The notes under the pieces: model-generated
Seen by the model: only the letters and a program-made list of their open reading frames with translations
The model's database searches: none
What the model was told of the DNA's origin: nothing
Shown here: one piece after another, positions 32,591 through 43,550 of the stretch
Layout of the letters: every line of letters starts with the position of its first letter
Position numbering within the stretch: position 1 is the first letter of the stretch
Origin: Phytophthora quininea
Lineage: Eukaryota > Oomycota > Peronosporomycetes > Peronosporales > Peronosporaceae
DNA length: 64,000 nucleotides
Reading direction: 5' to 3'
Assembly: GCA_011947345.1 (NCBI GenBank)
Contig: JAAVTG010000621.1
Location: 186,001 to 250,000 of the forward strand
Translations under genes and position numbers: made by a program

Positions 32591-34131
32591 ATGGTCACGC
32601 TACTGCGGTTATTAGTCGCCGCCAGTGCCGTCGTGGCATTCACCGCAGCTCAAAATGACACACTTTTCCCATCTCTTCGATTCCAGTTCGCCGTCAAGCG
32701 CAGCTCCATGGCAATCCACGGACACTCGACCTTCACAATGTTAGCCAACCCTATCGAATCAGTCGACAACGACAAACTTCTCTACGACACGTTTGCTACG
32801 TTCAAGGACGGCTCGACAAGTGTCGACTACTCGGTGGTCGACGGTATTTCTTATTTGTCCAGTTCGGATGGCGTTCGGTGTTTGGACTCGGAAGCTCTTC
32901 CAGAAATCAACGCTATTGTGTCCGCTTTGAATAAAGCGGAGGAGATTTCCACTGCATCGACAGGTGAGGAAGAGATCGAGTGTTCAAGCGGCGACTTGTT
33001 TAAAACGTCGGTGAATGGCATCGACTTTGCAGTTTGCTACTCAGGTTCTGAAGGGTTTACGATGCACGGCAGCGATATGGACATTTCTGTGGAGTATCTG
33101 GCGAATTCTGTGTCTATTACCGAGTCCAAAGCAAACTCGAACGAAGAGTGCAAGAAAGTTGCTTTCTCGAGCGCCATTTCGTCGACTGGAAGAGCTCTCC
33201 TGACTGGGAAACCAATTAACAATTCGAGACGACTGGAAGCACAGTTTAATCTGAAAAAGTCATTGGGCTTGGACATGTCTGTGTGCGAATGCAAGTCGGA
33301 GCCGCGGCCGTGTATTTTCATCCATGGTATGGGCATCTCTCCGGAAATGGCAGAGAACCAAGACGCCTTCCCGAGATATTGGGGAAACCTCACGGGCCAT
33401 GCGCCTTGCTGTACGTCCATGAAATATGCTCGTCTTGATACCAAGAAGAACTCGTGGGCCAGTGATCGACAGCAGAAAAAGTCTGTGACCGAGCATTGTC
33501 GGCTAGCGAGGCTAGCCAAGGCACAGCGATCACCAACACCATTATCATCACACACTCGATGGGCGGTCTCATGGTTGCCGGAGCTATCGCCAATGGACAC
33601 TGCGGTCTGGATTCAAGTTCGTCGTGGGTGAGTTTAGGCTCGCCATTGAGAGGGAGCATGGGCTCCGATTACACATTAGACGCGTGTGAAGGAGGCGATG
33701 GATATCTCCTGGAGAAATTTGGTAATATCACTGGACGGTGCCCTGTCAAGCTGGCGACAAGATCTCTCGCTTACGAAGGCGAAGAACACAGTCCTGCGAG
33801 GTTGAATGCAGCCTACAAAGCTGCTCAGAAGGTCTACAAGAAGTACGTGACAGCCGCGGCCTGCAGTAATTCCTACGCTGGATTGTTGTCCGATTACCAG
33901 GTTAAGTTCTGGTTGCTTGGCAAGGTGGTGCCGCACAAGTCGCCGGAGAACGATGGGATGGTGGAGTTTCAGAGCTGTCGTGGTGGTATTCCAGAGGCAA
34001 AGTTCAGTGACAGCTACGACAGCCAATTCTACGTTACAAAATTGAACCACTTTGATCTGCAGTTCCTGTCGGGCGACGCTGTCATGGACAAGGCCAAGAT
34101 GCCTGTGAAATGGTTCGAGTGTGTGCTGTAG
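32591..34131 (+). CDS. Secreted alpha/beta hydrolase, long form, copy D
   Basis: Long architecture: signal peptide (MVTLLRLLVAASAVVAFTAA), N-terminal domain beginning FPSLRFQFAVKRSSMAIHGH, hydrolase domain from CKSEPRPCIFIHGMG, elbow THSMGG, ENDGMVEF, LNHFDLQF, C-terminus KWFECVL. The start is the Met that gives the signal peptide; the frame is open ~74 codons upstream without similarity to the family. The only frame break is the A-run 33476-33480 at the QQQK site; six A would restore the frame. Apart from that, all presumed catalytic residues are present. Confidence 0.82.
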
Positions 34132-34528
34132 ATCTTTGTCCGACAATATAATAACACAGAGAAAGGTTCATCCATTACGAGATTGTCTCTCACAGCTCTT
34201 GCAATGCGCCACACAAACGCAGGACCACGTCGAAAAGCAAGTACTCTAGCCACAAAATTGCTAACGAGGTAAGGCTGCAGTTGTTCTCCCATCAAACAGC
34301 AAGACAGCAATCGATTAATTGCACTACCGGATGAGATGTCGAAGTTGGCTCCACCACATTGCTCTAAGTCGCTCATCAGCTCCAACTCATAGCAGAATTT
34401 CCATTGCATCCTTCGTAGATAAATCAAATATCAATCTATCGCTCCCACCGGCCGCATTGAACTTGTCACCAAGTAGTTCACTGCGTTTTGCAGGCGACAC
34501 CACACCTTTGGAATCTGTGAGTTTTTCC
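34132..34528. other. Intergenic, no gene seen
   Basis: Downstream of hydrolase D and of the CRN relic. It could hold decayed CRN C-terminal sequence, but I recognise none. The minus-strand frame 34029-34427 overlaps the hydrolase and is not supported. Confidence 0.35.
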
Positions 34529-34871
34529 TCACATAATGAAAGACATTGTCGTTGCTCGGGGATTGCTAAAATGTTGCCCGTCCATCAGCGTCTGAACGGG
34601 GTACGTTGCATCCAGTGCACGCTGATGAGTCATGCGTTGAATCTCGTCATTTTCCACCCCATTTATTGGATCCCGTGCAGCCGCATGGTGTGCCGGTAGC
34701 CAAGAACCACCGTTGGTGGCGAACCACATTGACAGTTTGTTTGCGTCGCAAAGAATCGTATTGGGCCTTTCGAACTTGATCGCGTACTTCAGCGCTGCAA
34801 TCGTCAATCGTGGGCCCCACCACGGGGAAAGGATCCTCCTTCTCGCCAACAAGCACACAGAAGAACTTCAT
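34529..34871 (-). pseudogene. Crinkler (CRN) effector N-terminal relic
   Basis: The minus strand begins MKFFCVLVGEKEDPFPV, like the start of CRN proteins. After a frame break near 34800-34815 it continues with a segment containing LKYAIK, then an LFLAK-region equivalent (LSMWFA), then GGSWLP, where CRNs have GGAWLP. The order and spacing match the CRN N-terminal LFLAK and DWL regions. The LFLAK core is degenerate, the frame is broken and a stop follows at 34529, with no recognisable C-terminal domain. CRNs are a large oomycete family of secreted, host-nucleus-targeted proteins; this copy looks dead. Confidence 0.7.
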
Positions 34872-34890
34872 CTTCAAGAAAGGCTTTTTC

Positions 34891-34912
34891 AAACGAAATA
34901 TATTTCGTTTGT
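34891..34912. repeat. 22-bp perfect palindrome
   Basis: The sequence CAAACGAAATA followed by its exact reverse complement TATTTCGTTTG, just upstream of the CRN relic. Could form a cruciform or bind a dimeric protein; no function is known to me. Confidence 0.6.
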
Positions 34913-35161
34913 ATCCTTTCATTGCTGAGCCAGGCAGGCTCCTCTTTCATCGTCGATGAACAGCAATATTTCCATGGTGATACAGGACACTTCAGTACTT
35001 GTGAAAAAGCGAACGCAACGTGATGATGGCGCACAGCTTCACGCTTGAGCATCGCTTCCCAATTTCCTTTTCTTCGGATCGGCATGGGATCGAATTGATA
35101 CTTTCACAAGCTCCTCCATCAGTGTGCAATTTGCCAGCAACGTGATCGAGACCTCCTCACA

Positions 35162-36144
35162 ATGTCGACGTTCCTACGCCTCGTTGTCACCTTTGTGGTT
35201 GCGGCTGCATTGACCGTTTACGCTGCCGACTCGGATTCAAGACAGCTCAAGCCTGCGTTCAAGTTTTCGGAAGTTTTCAGACGTGATACCCCTTCATGCA
35301 CTTGCAACTCCAAAATGCGTCCGTGCATCTTCGTCCACGGCATGGGCAGCAAGGAGGAAATGGCAGACAACCAAGACGAGTACTCATCGTATTGGGGAAA
35401 TGTCACGGGCCATACTCCGTGTTGTTCGTCCATCAAGTACACGCATCTCAACACGGTCAACGTCTCGTGGACAAGACCCAGTCAACAACAAAAGTCTGCG
35501 ATCGAATCCTCGCCGTCAACGATGAAAGCCAAGGATCGACAGTCAAGGACACGATCATCATCACACATTCCATGGGTGGGCCCATGCTCGCGGGTGCTAT
35601 CGCCAACGGGCATTGCCAACTGGATAAAAGCTCTACGTGGATCAGTTTGGGGGCCCCGATGCGAGGCAGTATGGCGTCCGATGAGGTCCAAGAATCCTGC
35701 AAAGGAGATACCGACTTTGTGCTCGAGAAGGTGGCCAACATCACCGGAAGATGTCCGGCCAGTACGTCGCTCAGGTCTCTCGCTTACGAAGGAGAACGTC
35801 ACAGTACCAAGAAGCTAAACGACTACTACGAAGCAGCTCAGAAAGCGTATACAAAGCACGTATACGCTGCAGCCTGCAGCAACGGGTTCTCCGGACTGGC
35901 GTCACATTATCAATGGCAATTCTGGCTGCTAGGCAAGACCATCCCTCATAAATCGAGCGAGAACGACGGCATGGTCGAGTTCCTAAGCTGTCGAGCAGAT
36001 ATTCCCGAAGACAAGTTCGGCAACACCTATCGCGATCGATTCTACGTGACCAAGTTGAACCACTACGACCTCCAATTCCGAGCCGGCGATTCCCTTCGCG
36101 ATGAAGCGAAAATGCCGCTTAAGTGGCTTGAGTGCTTGCTGTGA
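35162..36144 (+). CDS. Secreted alpha/beta hydrolase, short form, copy E
   Basis: Short architecture like C and G: signal peptide (MSTFLRLVVTFVVAAALTVYA), linker, then CNSKMRPCIFVHGMG, elbow THSMGG followed by PMLAGA instead of LMLAGA, ENDGMVEF, LNHYDLQF, C-terminus KWLECLL. The frame breaks at the A-run 35490-35493 (QQQK site). No N-terminal WPSLRF domain. Only ~170 bp separates it from the start of copy F. Confidence 0.82.
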
Positions 36145-36311
36145 CGACAAACACGTCTAACAGCCAAAAATTCTACAATAAACGTAAACATCATTTCTGC
36201 CAGACATGCTGTTTGTGCCTTGGGATGAGCAGGAAGAATAACAAAGCCGATCTGCTTGCGCGCCCACTCTCATCATCGAGTTCACTCAGTCGTTGGCCCG
36301 AGCATAGTGAG

Positions 36312-37892
36312 ATGCTCCTCCTGGCTCAAGTTCGCTTCGTTGTGCATACTGTCGTCGCGACAGTATTCGTGACTGCTTCAGCGTTGGTGACGGACTCTTC
36401 CAGTCCTCTGCAGAATGAGACGACAAGTTGGCCGTCGCTACGATTCGAGTTCACCGTTAAGCGAGCTTCGATGGCAATCCACGGTCACTCGACGTTTACG
36501 ATGATCGCCAACCCGGCTGTGTCGACCACCGACGACAAAGTGCTGTACGATACATTCTCCACCTTCACGGAAGACTGGACAAACTACAACTACACTCTGG
36601 TCAACGGAGTTTCGTATGTATCGACAAACTCGTCGGTTCGGTGTCTGCACACGGAGTCAATTCCAGAGGTGAACTCCATCGTCGCAGCACTCAACCAAGT
36701 CATTCCGGTATCATCCGACAACTCCATCGACTGCAGTGGCGATCTATTCAAAGCTTCAGTCTATGACATCGACTTCGCGGTGTGTTCTTCGGGCTCGTCG
36801 GGTTTCAAGATGATCAGCAGTGACGTGGACATTACGGTCGAATACTTTACCAATTCCGTGGAGATTTCGATCCCTACAGTGAACACCGACTGCAAAGCCA
36901 CGGTCTCCCCAAGCTCAGTGACTTCTCATGGAAAATCACTGCTGACTGGTCAACCGGTTAGCTCTAACGCTTCACGAAGACTCGAAAGTGCGTTCGGCTT
37001 CTCCTCGTTGAATTCCGAGAGTTGTAAATGCGAGTCGGAAGTGCGTCCGTGTTTGTTCGTGCACGGTTGGGGCATCGGATACGAAGAGCCTGGAAATGTA
37101 GACTACTTGGGATATTGGGGCAATGTGTCTGGCCACACGCCGTGCTGTTCGAATATCAAATTCACCGTGCTGGACACGCAGAACGTTTCCTGGACGAGTG
37201 CCACGCAGCAGCAGAAACTCTGCGACCGAGCGCTAGCAGTGAGCAATTCAAGTTTAGGATCAACGATCTCCGACACGATCCTCGTCACCCATTCCATGGG
37301 CGGACTCATGCTAGCTAGTGCGATCGCCAACAAGAGATGCAACCTTGCCGACAGCTCGACGTGGGTGAGTATGGGGACTCCGATGATAGGAAGTATGGGC
37401 TCCGACTTCACTCAGGACTCCTGTGCCGATCAAACCAACTACGTCTCTAAAACATACGCCCAACTGACTGGAAGATGTCCTCCTGGAATGGGCATGAAGT
37501 CGCTCGCGTACGAGAACGAGAGCTACAGCAAAGTCTACGGCCAACTCTACGGCACGAAGGATTTGAATGCCATGTACAAGGCCGCTCAGAAAGTGTATCA
37601 AGCGCAAGTATACGCGGTCGCATGCAGTCAGAGCTATTCGGGACTAGTATCCAAGTACCAATGGAAGATGTGGTTGATGGGGAGTGTGTTGCCGCATAAG
37701 TCGGGCCAGAACGACGGCATGGTGGAGTATTTGAGCTGTCGTGGAGGACTGCCTGAGTCGCAGTTTGGCAACTCCTATCTCGACAGATTCTACGTGACCA
37801 AACTCAATCACAACGACCTCCAGTTCAAGTCTGGCGACGCGCTGTTCAACAAAGCCAAGATGCCTCTGAAATGGCTCGAGTGCCTGCTGTAG
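36312..37892 (+). CDS. Secreted alpha/beta hydrolase, long form, copy F (intact)
   Basis: The only full-length, unbroken member: 526 residues from the Met at 36312 that opens a signal peptide (MLLLAQVRFVVHTVVATVFV). The frame is open 60 codons upstream, without signal character. N-terminal domain from WPSLRFEFTVKR to about residue 220, linker ending RRLESAFGF, hydrolase domain opening RPCLFVHGWG. Predicted triad: Ser328 in THSMGG, Asp468 in QNDGMVEY, His500 in LNHNDLQF. Cys residues flanking the domain (CKCESEVRPC, HTPCC, the C-terminal Cys) suggest disulfides in a secreted enzyme. Lipase or esterase activity is inferred from the elbow; I do not know the N-terminal domain's fold. Confidence 0.88.
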   Translation: MLLLAQVRFVVHTVVATVFVTASALVTDSSSPLQNETTSWPSLRFEFTVKRASMAIHGHSTFTMIANPAVSTTDDKVLYDTFSTFTEDWTNYNYTLVNGVSYVSTNSSVRCLHTESIPEVNSIVAALNQVIPVSSDNSIDCSGDLFKASVYDIDFAVCSSGSSGFKMISSDVDITVEYFTNSVEISIPTVNTDCKATVSPSSVTSHGKSLLTGQPVSSNASRRLESAFGFSSLNSESCKCESEVRPCLFVHGWGIGYEEPGNVDYLGYWGNVSGHTPCCSNIKFTVLDTQNVSWTSATQQQKLCDRALAVSNSSLGSTISDTILVTHSMGGLMLASAIANKRCNLADSSTWVSMGTPMIGSMGSDFTQDSCADQTNYVSKTYAQLTGRCPPGMGMKSLAYENESYSKVYGQLYGTKDLNAMYKAAQKVYQAQVYAVACSQSYSGLVSKYQWKMWLMGSVLPHKSGQNDGMVEYLSCRGGLPESQFGNSYLDRFYVTKLNHNDLQFKSGDALFNKAKMPLKWLECLL

Positions 37893-38116
37893 AGATATTT
37901 ATTTGTCTTCAAACTTTTAGTCTTCAAATGCTAAAAAGTACGAAGCACACACTTCCGTTCTCGTGTGTAAACCACAAGGCTCACGTGAATTCGGTCCCGC
38001 GCTCGGGCGGCGCGCGTGTTTTGCAAGCTGCAGTTCCCAATGCTGTGCCTGCTGAATTTCTCGCCCGTTGTACCATTCAATTTCCCGCGTCCTCATGATA
38101 ACAGCCCCCGCGCTCC

Positions 38117-38133
38117 TCATTCCATCATTCGCT
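38117..38133 (+). promoter_or_regulatory. Probable oomycete initiator-like element of hydrolase G
   Basis: TCATTCCATCATTCGCT, 32 bp before the start codon, resembles the oomycete core promoter (initiator TCAYTYY plus flanking CAWTT-like box). The same sequence precedes copy C on the minus strand (around 28072-28088). Resemblance only. Confidence 0.45.
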
Positions 38134-38164
38134 TAGTTTGTTGTGAGTCACGACTCGCGACGAA

Positions 38165-39198
38165 ATGGCAATATTCCGAGTTCTACTCGCGATGATGACT
38201 CTTGTTCTTGCGAGGCCTACGGACGCAGCACAAGTTCATACGCAACAAAAGAGCGACGTTCGCAAGCTAACCAGCAACATCCGCCAAGGCTCTCGAAGAC
38301 TGGAAGCTACTATCAAATTCTCCGACATCTTCGATCCCACATCGTGTACCTGTAAGTCGACTCCGCGTCCGTGTATCTTCATCCACGGCTTCGGCGTGAA
38401 GTATGAAGAGCCTGAAAACGTCGACTCGTTGCCCAAGTATTGGGAAACATCACGGGCCGCACGCCGTGCTGTTCATCCATCCAGTACGCCGTGCTCGATA
38501 CTTTCAACAACACTTGGTACGACCCGAAACAGCAGCAAAACGTCTGCGATCGAGCTCTGGCTGTGAGCGACACCAGTGCCAAGTCAACCATTTCCGACAC
38601 GATCATCGTCACTCATTCCATGGGCGGCTTGATGCTGGCCGGCGCGATTGCCAATGGGAGATGCAGTCTTGCCAATAGCACGTCGTGGTTGAGTATGGGG
38701 GCTCCGATGGCCGGCAGTATGGGCTCGGACTACTCCCAGAACGCGTGTGCCGACAAAATCAACTTCGTCGTCAAGAAGTTTATCAGCGACGGTAGTACTG
38801 GAGGTTGTCCCATTTCGACCGCCATGAAGTCGCTCGCCTACGAACACGAAAGCTACAGCTCCTCAGCGTTGGATAAAGCTTACAAGGCTGCTCAAGAAGT
38901 TTACACTGCCAGCATTTCGGGCGCAATCTGCAGCACCGGGTACTGGGGCATCATGTCCAGACACCAACTCAAGATGTGGACCATGGCCATCTCCATCCCT
39001 CACAAGTCCCGAAGAAACGACGGCATGGTGGAGTTTGAAAGCTGTCGAGCAGGAATCCCAGAGGACAAGTTTGGGGATAACTACCGGGATGCTTTTTACG
39101 CCTCCAAGGCGAACCACTACGACTTGCAATTCCGAGCCGGCGATTCACTACTCAACGAGAAGAAAATGCCCGTGAAGTGGCTCGAGTGCGTGCTCTAG
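38165..39198 (+). CDS. Secreted alpha/beta hydrolase, short form, copy G
   Basis: Near-identical partner of copy C in the inverted duplication. Signal peptide (MAIFRVLLAMMTLVLARPTDA), CKSTPRPCIFIHGFG, intact QQQNVCDRA, elbow THSMGG, RRNDGMVEF, ANHYDLQF, ending KWLECVL. The frame breaks at 38442-38444, where GGG replaces the GGGG of YWGN in copy C. Because C is correct here and G is correct at C's break site, the two breaks arose independently or are separate sequence errors. Confidence 0.8.
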
Positions 39199-39355
39199 AA
39201 ACGATGGCTTCTTGTCAAATTGCAAAACAAAATGCATTCTGGAACTTCTTGTAATGTTGGACACCTATTGATGGTCCATCACTGATGGAGGAAGACTAGC
39301 GTTGACGTTGGTGGCTCATTATTACATTCGACTGCAAGCTCCAAGGACTGAGGAA

Positions 39356-40139
39356 ATGACGGTGATGTTCAGCCTCCCTCTGGCCGAAGACGTGACTGCT
39401 ATGCAGTTGTAACAGGCCATCAAAGCTCTGAAGGCACTCTCGCCAAAGCTGAAGCTGCGACTTGCCTCAGCCAGTGTGAATATCCCACTGGTAGAAGATG
39501 CGAGCGTTATCCACTTGCAGCAGACGATCAAGACGCTCGCAGACAACGCCCTAGAGCTGGAGTTGCGCCTTGCCAAAGTTTCGGATGTCGATGGCGAGTC
39601 TCGAGTCAATTCATCAAACTGCGTGGACGAACTCGAGAAGAAGGAAAACGATGATAGCGACGAGGAACTAATTCACAATCGAGCAGCCCACAAACGGCAG
39701 GAGCTGACGCTGGAGGATACGGCCCAGATCTGCCGTGGATGTGAAGCGGGACTGCAATGACCCAAGTGAAATCGACTACTGTCGAAGCCAAGTGCTGCTG
39801 AAGTTGGTTATTGCTGATCTCGAGGATAATGGCGGACGAGCTCCGGTGGGTCTTTTGACAGACCTGCGCTCCCGCTGGGATTTCTTCTGGTTTACTGCGG
39901 ACAAGCAAGTTGTCGTGTTCTCCCTACAGAGCCCTACAAGCGCCTTCAAGTTCATCAGCGAACTTCTGCAGACTGAAATCATTGCTCCGTCCACCGACAT
40001 TTTCCCGCTGAGCTGTCCGATGATTTGCACGCGAGTTGAGCCAAGTCTCCTGCGCAGGAAACGGATCGCAGCTCTCGTCCCCAACTACAGAGAAAAATGC
40101 GTCTACGGAATCCACCTCAAGTCTTTAGCAGCAGAGTGA
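39356..40139 (+). pseudogene. Broken duplicate of the CRN-like PD-(D/E)XK gene
   Basis: Counterpart of 25421-26839 in arm B'. A stop (TAA 39410-39412) lies 18 codons after the ATG. A short insertion follows, and ~0.6 kb is missing after LTLEDTAQI, with the remaining sequence joined directly at VDVKRDCND. The deletion removes the coiled-coil and the GTADV motif. Not functional as it stands. Confidence 0.8.
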
Positions 40140-40263
40140 ATTGCTGGCCGTGCATCACTAACAATAATTATTGTCGAGCCGATTTTATTGTCGCTTTCCC
40201 CGTCAAATCCGATATGCTCTTCAACTGCACACTTCCCCGCAATCACTCTGCGCTCGAACGACC

Positions 40264-43086
40264 ATGGCGGATGGCGTGCTTCTCCAGTCCTGGTCGCTCT
40301 ACCTGTTCCTGTACGACGCGGAGCAAGGCTCGTACACGCAACAGACGGACTCGGTGCTGGGCTGCGTGCTGTTGAGCGACGAGGGCGCCTTCTCCCTCCT
40401 ACTGTACGACACAAACAAAAAGCCGCAGCTCCAGCTGCCCGTGACGCCCAGCGTGCGCTTCGTGCCGCAGCAGAATGACTACGTCAACTTCTACGACCGC
40501 CAGACGCAGCAGAACTACGCCATGCGCTTCAAGGACGCGACCAGTAGCGAGAGCTTCCTAGCTGCAGTGGCCTACACCAAGTCCCAAGTGTTACTTCACA
40601 GCAGCAAGGCCTTTGACCAAAGCAGAACCAAGCCACTAGTGCTGGTAGACCAGTTGACATTGGGCAAAGACGACGCCCCACTGACCTTCGGCGACGTGGC
40701 GGGTGTCACGCTCAAGAAATGGCAGGGAAACAAACAGAGCAGAGCAGAGTTCTTTACGGAGAACCCATTGGAGATTATGAAGCAGCAGGTGCATGAGGAG
40801 ACAAAAGAGGGAGAGGTCAAAAGGATCAAACTGCTAGAAGAGAGTGGAGAAGAAGACCCTTTTCTTAAGGTGTTGGCCACAGAAGCGCTTGTGAGCATGC
40901 CCAAGATGAGCAAGAGAGTCGTGACAGTCGCGTTCCCACAGACCCAGGAGTGGGTCATCGCAGAGATGGAGCTGGTGAAGGTGAAAAAGGACAAGAGGGC
41001 GAGCAAACACGAGAATGCGGCTCCGATTGAAACGGAAGGTGCACAGGCAGCAAAAGGTGAGGGCCAGGATCAGGATGGTCGTGACGAACTGGTCAAGCGC
41101 ATGGCCAGTTTGTCTAAGATGGGTAGCCAGGGGTCTGGACTCATTGCGAGTGTGAAAACCAAGCTAGAGAGTCGGTCGTCGATAGAGCCGAACGGCGAAG
41201 TAGATACCTCACTTCGTAGGATGTCTTCTCTTGGCCAGACGGATGACGCTCCAGCAGGATATGTGCCAGTACTGTTGGCAGGTCTGCAACTCCCAGGTGA
41301 ACGACGGGGCTCTCTCCGATCTTCGGCAGTCGAGCAAGTCGAAAACCACGCGCTCAAACCAGCTTCTACTACGTCCGCGACATCCTTGGCGGCGAAGGTA
41401 ATTGAACCGCTGAAGAACTCGACTATAAAAACGGATGAAAACATGGGGAAGCATGCACAACTGCCAACAATGTCGAGCGATTTGGAGCAGCTAATGAAGG
41501 AACAGTCTGACTTGGCACGATTACGTGCAGAGCTGGAAGAAAACAAGCGCAAACTGCAGTCCGACGATGTTGGATCAAATGAATTAGTGCCGACTACCTC
41601 GAAGAGTGGTATATCTGCCGGTGCAAGTGAGCACAAACCCGGTCAAGGTAAGTTGGTGTCTTCGTTTACGCCGTCATCGTTTGCGCTGATGGGCTCAAAC
41701 GCACCGTCCTTTGGAACGTCATCGGCGTACGGAACTTCTACTACCAGTAGTGGATGGACTCCACCCAAGTTGGATTCCTTTACACCGTCGGCGTTTGCTC
41801 TTCCTTCCCAGCCACCTCCTGCCATTCCGCCCGCCCCAAGTCCGTACGCATCGTCTTTAATGCCGTACAACAGCCGAACGTTCTCATCCTATTCATCAAC
41901 TAATGGAGCAACACTAGGATCGTCGGCGGATGTCGAAAACGGCATCATTCGTCTTCAGCGGTCATCGACGTCGATCGAGTCGACATTACAGGACTTGCAG
42001 TCCAAAATGGATCGCCTGCTTAACCTGCAAAACTCGATGAAAGCGGGTAAATTTGTTGCAAACTCCGGAAAATATGCAGGCGGTGCTTCATTTTCATTGC
42101 CCACATCATCCTCGTCGTCGTCGTCGTCCTCGATGCTGTTGAAAAACCTTGAGAAAGCCCTAGCCCAGCGCGATGAGCTTCAAGATATTAACGCTCGTCT
42201 GCAAGAAGCGAACGGAGAGCTCGAGTCGAACATGGAGGATCTCCAGAGTCAGCAAGAGTCACTTCAGGTGGAGAATCGAACACTGCTAGACAAGTTACAG
42301 AATGGTAACTACTTGCAGCAAGAGAAGTTTCGCATGGAACTTCGAGGCGTTCAGCAACAGTTAAGCCACACTCAGGAGCAAATGATGGTTTACCAAGAAG
42401 AGAACTTTAAGCTTCGGGCGGAACTCGCAGCTAAAGACGAGCAACTTGCTAAAGAGAAAGCGAGACTGCAAGAAGAGACGCATAAGCAATTAGAGCAATT
42501 ACAGCAACAGGTCAAAGACGAGGTGCGCCAAGGATCGAAAGATTCCATGGAGAGAATGGCGACGGAAAAGGCTGCCCTGGAGGCACAGGTTGTAGAACTG
42601 ACAGCACAGAAAAAGCAATGGGATGTAGAGCGAGAAGTGATGGCTAAACGATTGACTCAGGCGCAAAACCAGCAGGTAGAGCTTCAAGACGAGTCAGCCA
42701 AGTCACAGGCTGCTCAGAATTTGCGTGTACAGGAGCTGGTGAACCGAGTTCAACAGCTAGAAAGCGAATCGATGGCATTGAAGCAGCAAACAGAAGGATC
42801 GCACTCAGAAGTGCAACATTTGGAAGAGCTACTAGCTTCAAAGGAGAAGGAAATGACTCAACTACTGGCAGCGAAGAATGACCAAGAGTACGCGGCACTA
42901 AGCGAACTCTTCAAGGAGTTTATGAACGACATTTACTTCCATTTCCAGGATGCCTTCGACGAAGACACGGAATTCACAGGTAAAGAGATTGTGATGGCTA
43001 TGCGGAAGCTTCTGAAGCAGAATACGATGGATATTCTTGCAAAGCTAGAGGAATTTTACCATCACCAAACATTAAATCGACAGTAA
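40264..43086 (+). CDS. FKBP15/WAFL-like coiled-coil protein
   Basis: Intact 940-residue frame from the ATG at 40264 (ACCATGG context; the 31 upstream codons open only via TTG). The N-terminal ~140 residues (LFLYDAEQGSYTQQ, FVPQQNDYVNFYDRQTQQNY) resemble the WH1/EVH1-like domain of FKBP15. A degenerate segment ending VVTVAFPQTQEWVIAEMELV may correspond to the FKBP domain, but I see no clear isomerase motif. A Ser/Pro-rich middle (residues ~450-620) follows, then a long coiled coil (EKALAQRDELQDINARLQEA and on for ~270 residues). FKBP15 links actin and early endosomes; a similar trafficking role here is inference. Confidence 0.6.
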   Translation: MADGVLLQSWSLYLFLYDAEQGSYTQQTDSVLGCVLLSDEGAFSLLLYDTNKKPQLQLPVTPSVRFVPQQNDYVNFYDRQTQQNYAMRFKDATSSESFLAAVAYTKSQVLLHSSKAFDQSRTKPLVLVDQLTLGKDDAPLTFGDVAGVTLKKWQGNKQSRAEFFTENPLEIMKQQVHEETKEGEVKRIKLLEESGEEDPFLKVLATEALVSMPKMSKRVVTVAFPQTQEWVIAEMELVKVKKDKRASKHENAAPIETEGAQAAKGEGQDQDGRDELVKRMASLSKMGSQGSGLIASVKTKLESRSSIEPNGEVDTSLRRMSSLGQTDDAPAGYVPVLLAGLQLPGERRGSLRSSAVEQVENHALKPASTTSATSLAAKVIEPLKNSTIKTDENMGKHAQLPTMSSDLEQLMKEQSDLARLRAELEENKRKLQSDDVGSNELVPTTSKSGISAGASEHKPGQGKLVSSFTPSSFALMGSNAPSFGTSSAYGTSTTSSGWTPPKLDSFTPSAFALPSQPPPAIPPAPSPYASSLMPYNSRTFSSYSSTNGATLGSSADVENGIIRLQRSSTSIESTLQDLQSKMDRLLNLQNSMKAGKFVANSGKYAGGASFSLPTSSSSSSSSSMLLKNLEKALAQRDELQDINARLQEANGELESNMEDLQSQQESLQVENRTLLDKLQNGNYLQQEKFRMELRGVQQQLSHTQEQMMVYQEENFKLRAELAAKDEQLAKEKARLQEETHKQLEQLQQQVKDEVRQGSKDSMERMATEKAALEAQVVELTAQKKQWDVEREVMAKRLTQAQNQQVELQDESAKSQAAQNLRVQELVNRVQQLESESMALKQQTEGSHSEVQHLEELLASKEKEMTQLLAAKNDQEYAALSELFKEFMNDIYFHFQDAFDEDTEFTGKEIVMAMRKLLKQNTMDILAKLEEFYHHQTLNRQ

Positions 43087-43169
43087 ACGGAGGAAACAAT
43101 TGTGAAACGAAAGGAACAGTGAAATGCCCACCTATCTCTCCATTACAAATCTCTTATTAAACAGAGTGT

Positions 43170-43550
43170 CTAGTCCAGGATACCTGGCAGCGCCTCGAGC
43201 AGCAGCTGCGCCTCTTGGAAGCTCTCGAGCGGCTCCACCTCCTCGCGGTGCGCCTTGATGAAGCTGTCGACGTCTTTGGCGGCCTCCTTGAGTCTCGACT
43301 GGCAGTCTGGCAGCATGGTCTCCGTCTCCAGCAGCACCTCTTCCTGTTTGCGGATGTCGTACTCGTCCTTGCTGTCCGTACGCATCTTGTCGATCTTCTT
43401 CTTCTGCGCGTCCAGCTCCTTGGCGTAGTACTCCAAGTCCTTCTTCACGCTGTCGACGGATACTTATTTAGCGTCAATACCATGCATTGCGGACAAGGCC
43501 TCATACCGGCGCAGAGTGCCCACTTTGATCTTGAACTGCCGCTCCGTCAT
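43170..43550 (-). CDS. TBCA: Tubulin-binding cofactor A
   Basis: Chaperone that holds beta-tubulin during alpha/beta heterodimer assembly. Two exons, 43507-43550 and 43170-43449, with a 57-bp intron. The spliced protein is 107 residues, the family length. It begins MTERQFKIKVGTLRRVKKDL and is almost wholly helical (LEYYAKELDAQKKKIDKM, then KQEEVLLETETMLPDCQ), consistent with the three-helix bundle. No breaks. Its 3' end faces the FKBP15-like gene. Confidence 0.93.

Larger units (their letters stand above)
37917..40120 (+). repeat. Inverted segmental duplication, arm B'
   Basis: Inverted copy of about 25500-28262, carrying hydrolase G and a broken CRN-like gene. It is shorter than arm B, mainly because ~0.6 kb of the CRN-like gene (equivalent to about 25874-26484) is missing. 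Confidence 0.8.

Noticed and set aside
34029..34427. Minus-strand open frame of 132 codons as a CRN C-terminal domain
   Set aside because: Overlaps the 3' end of hydrolase D on the other strand and shows no recognisable CRN domain.
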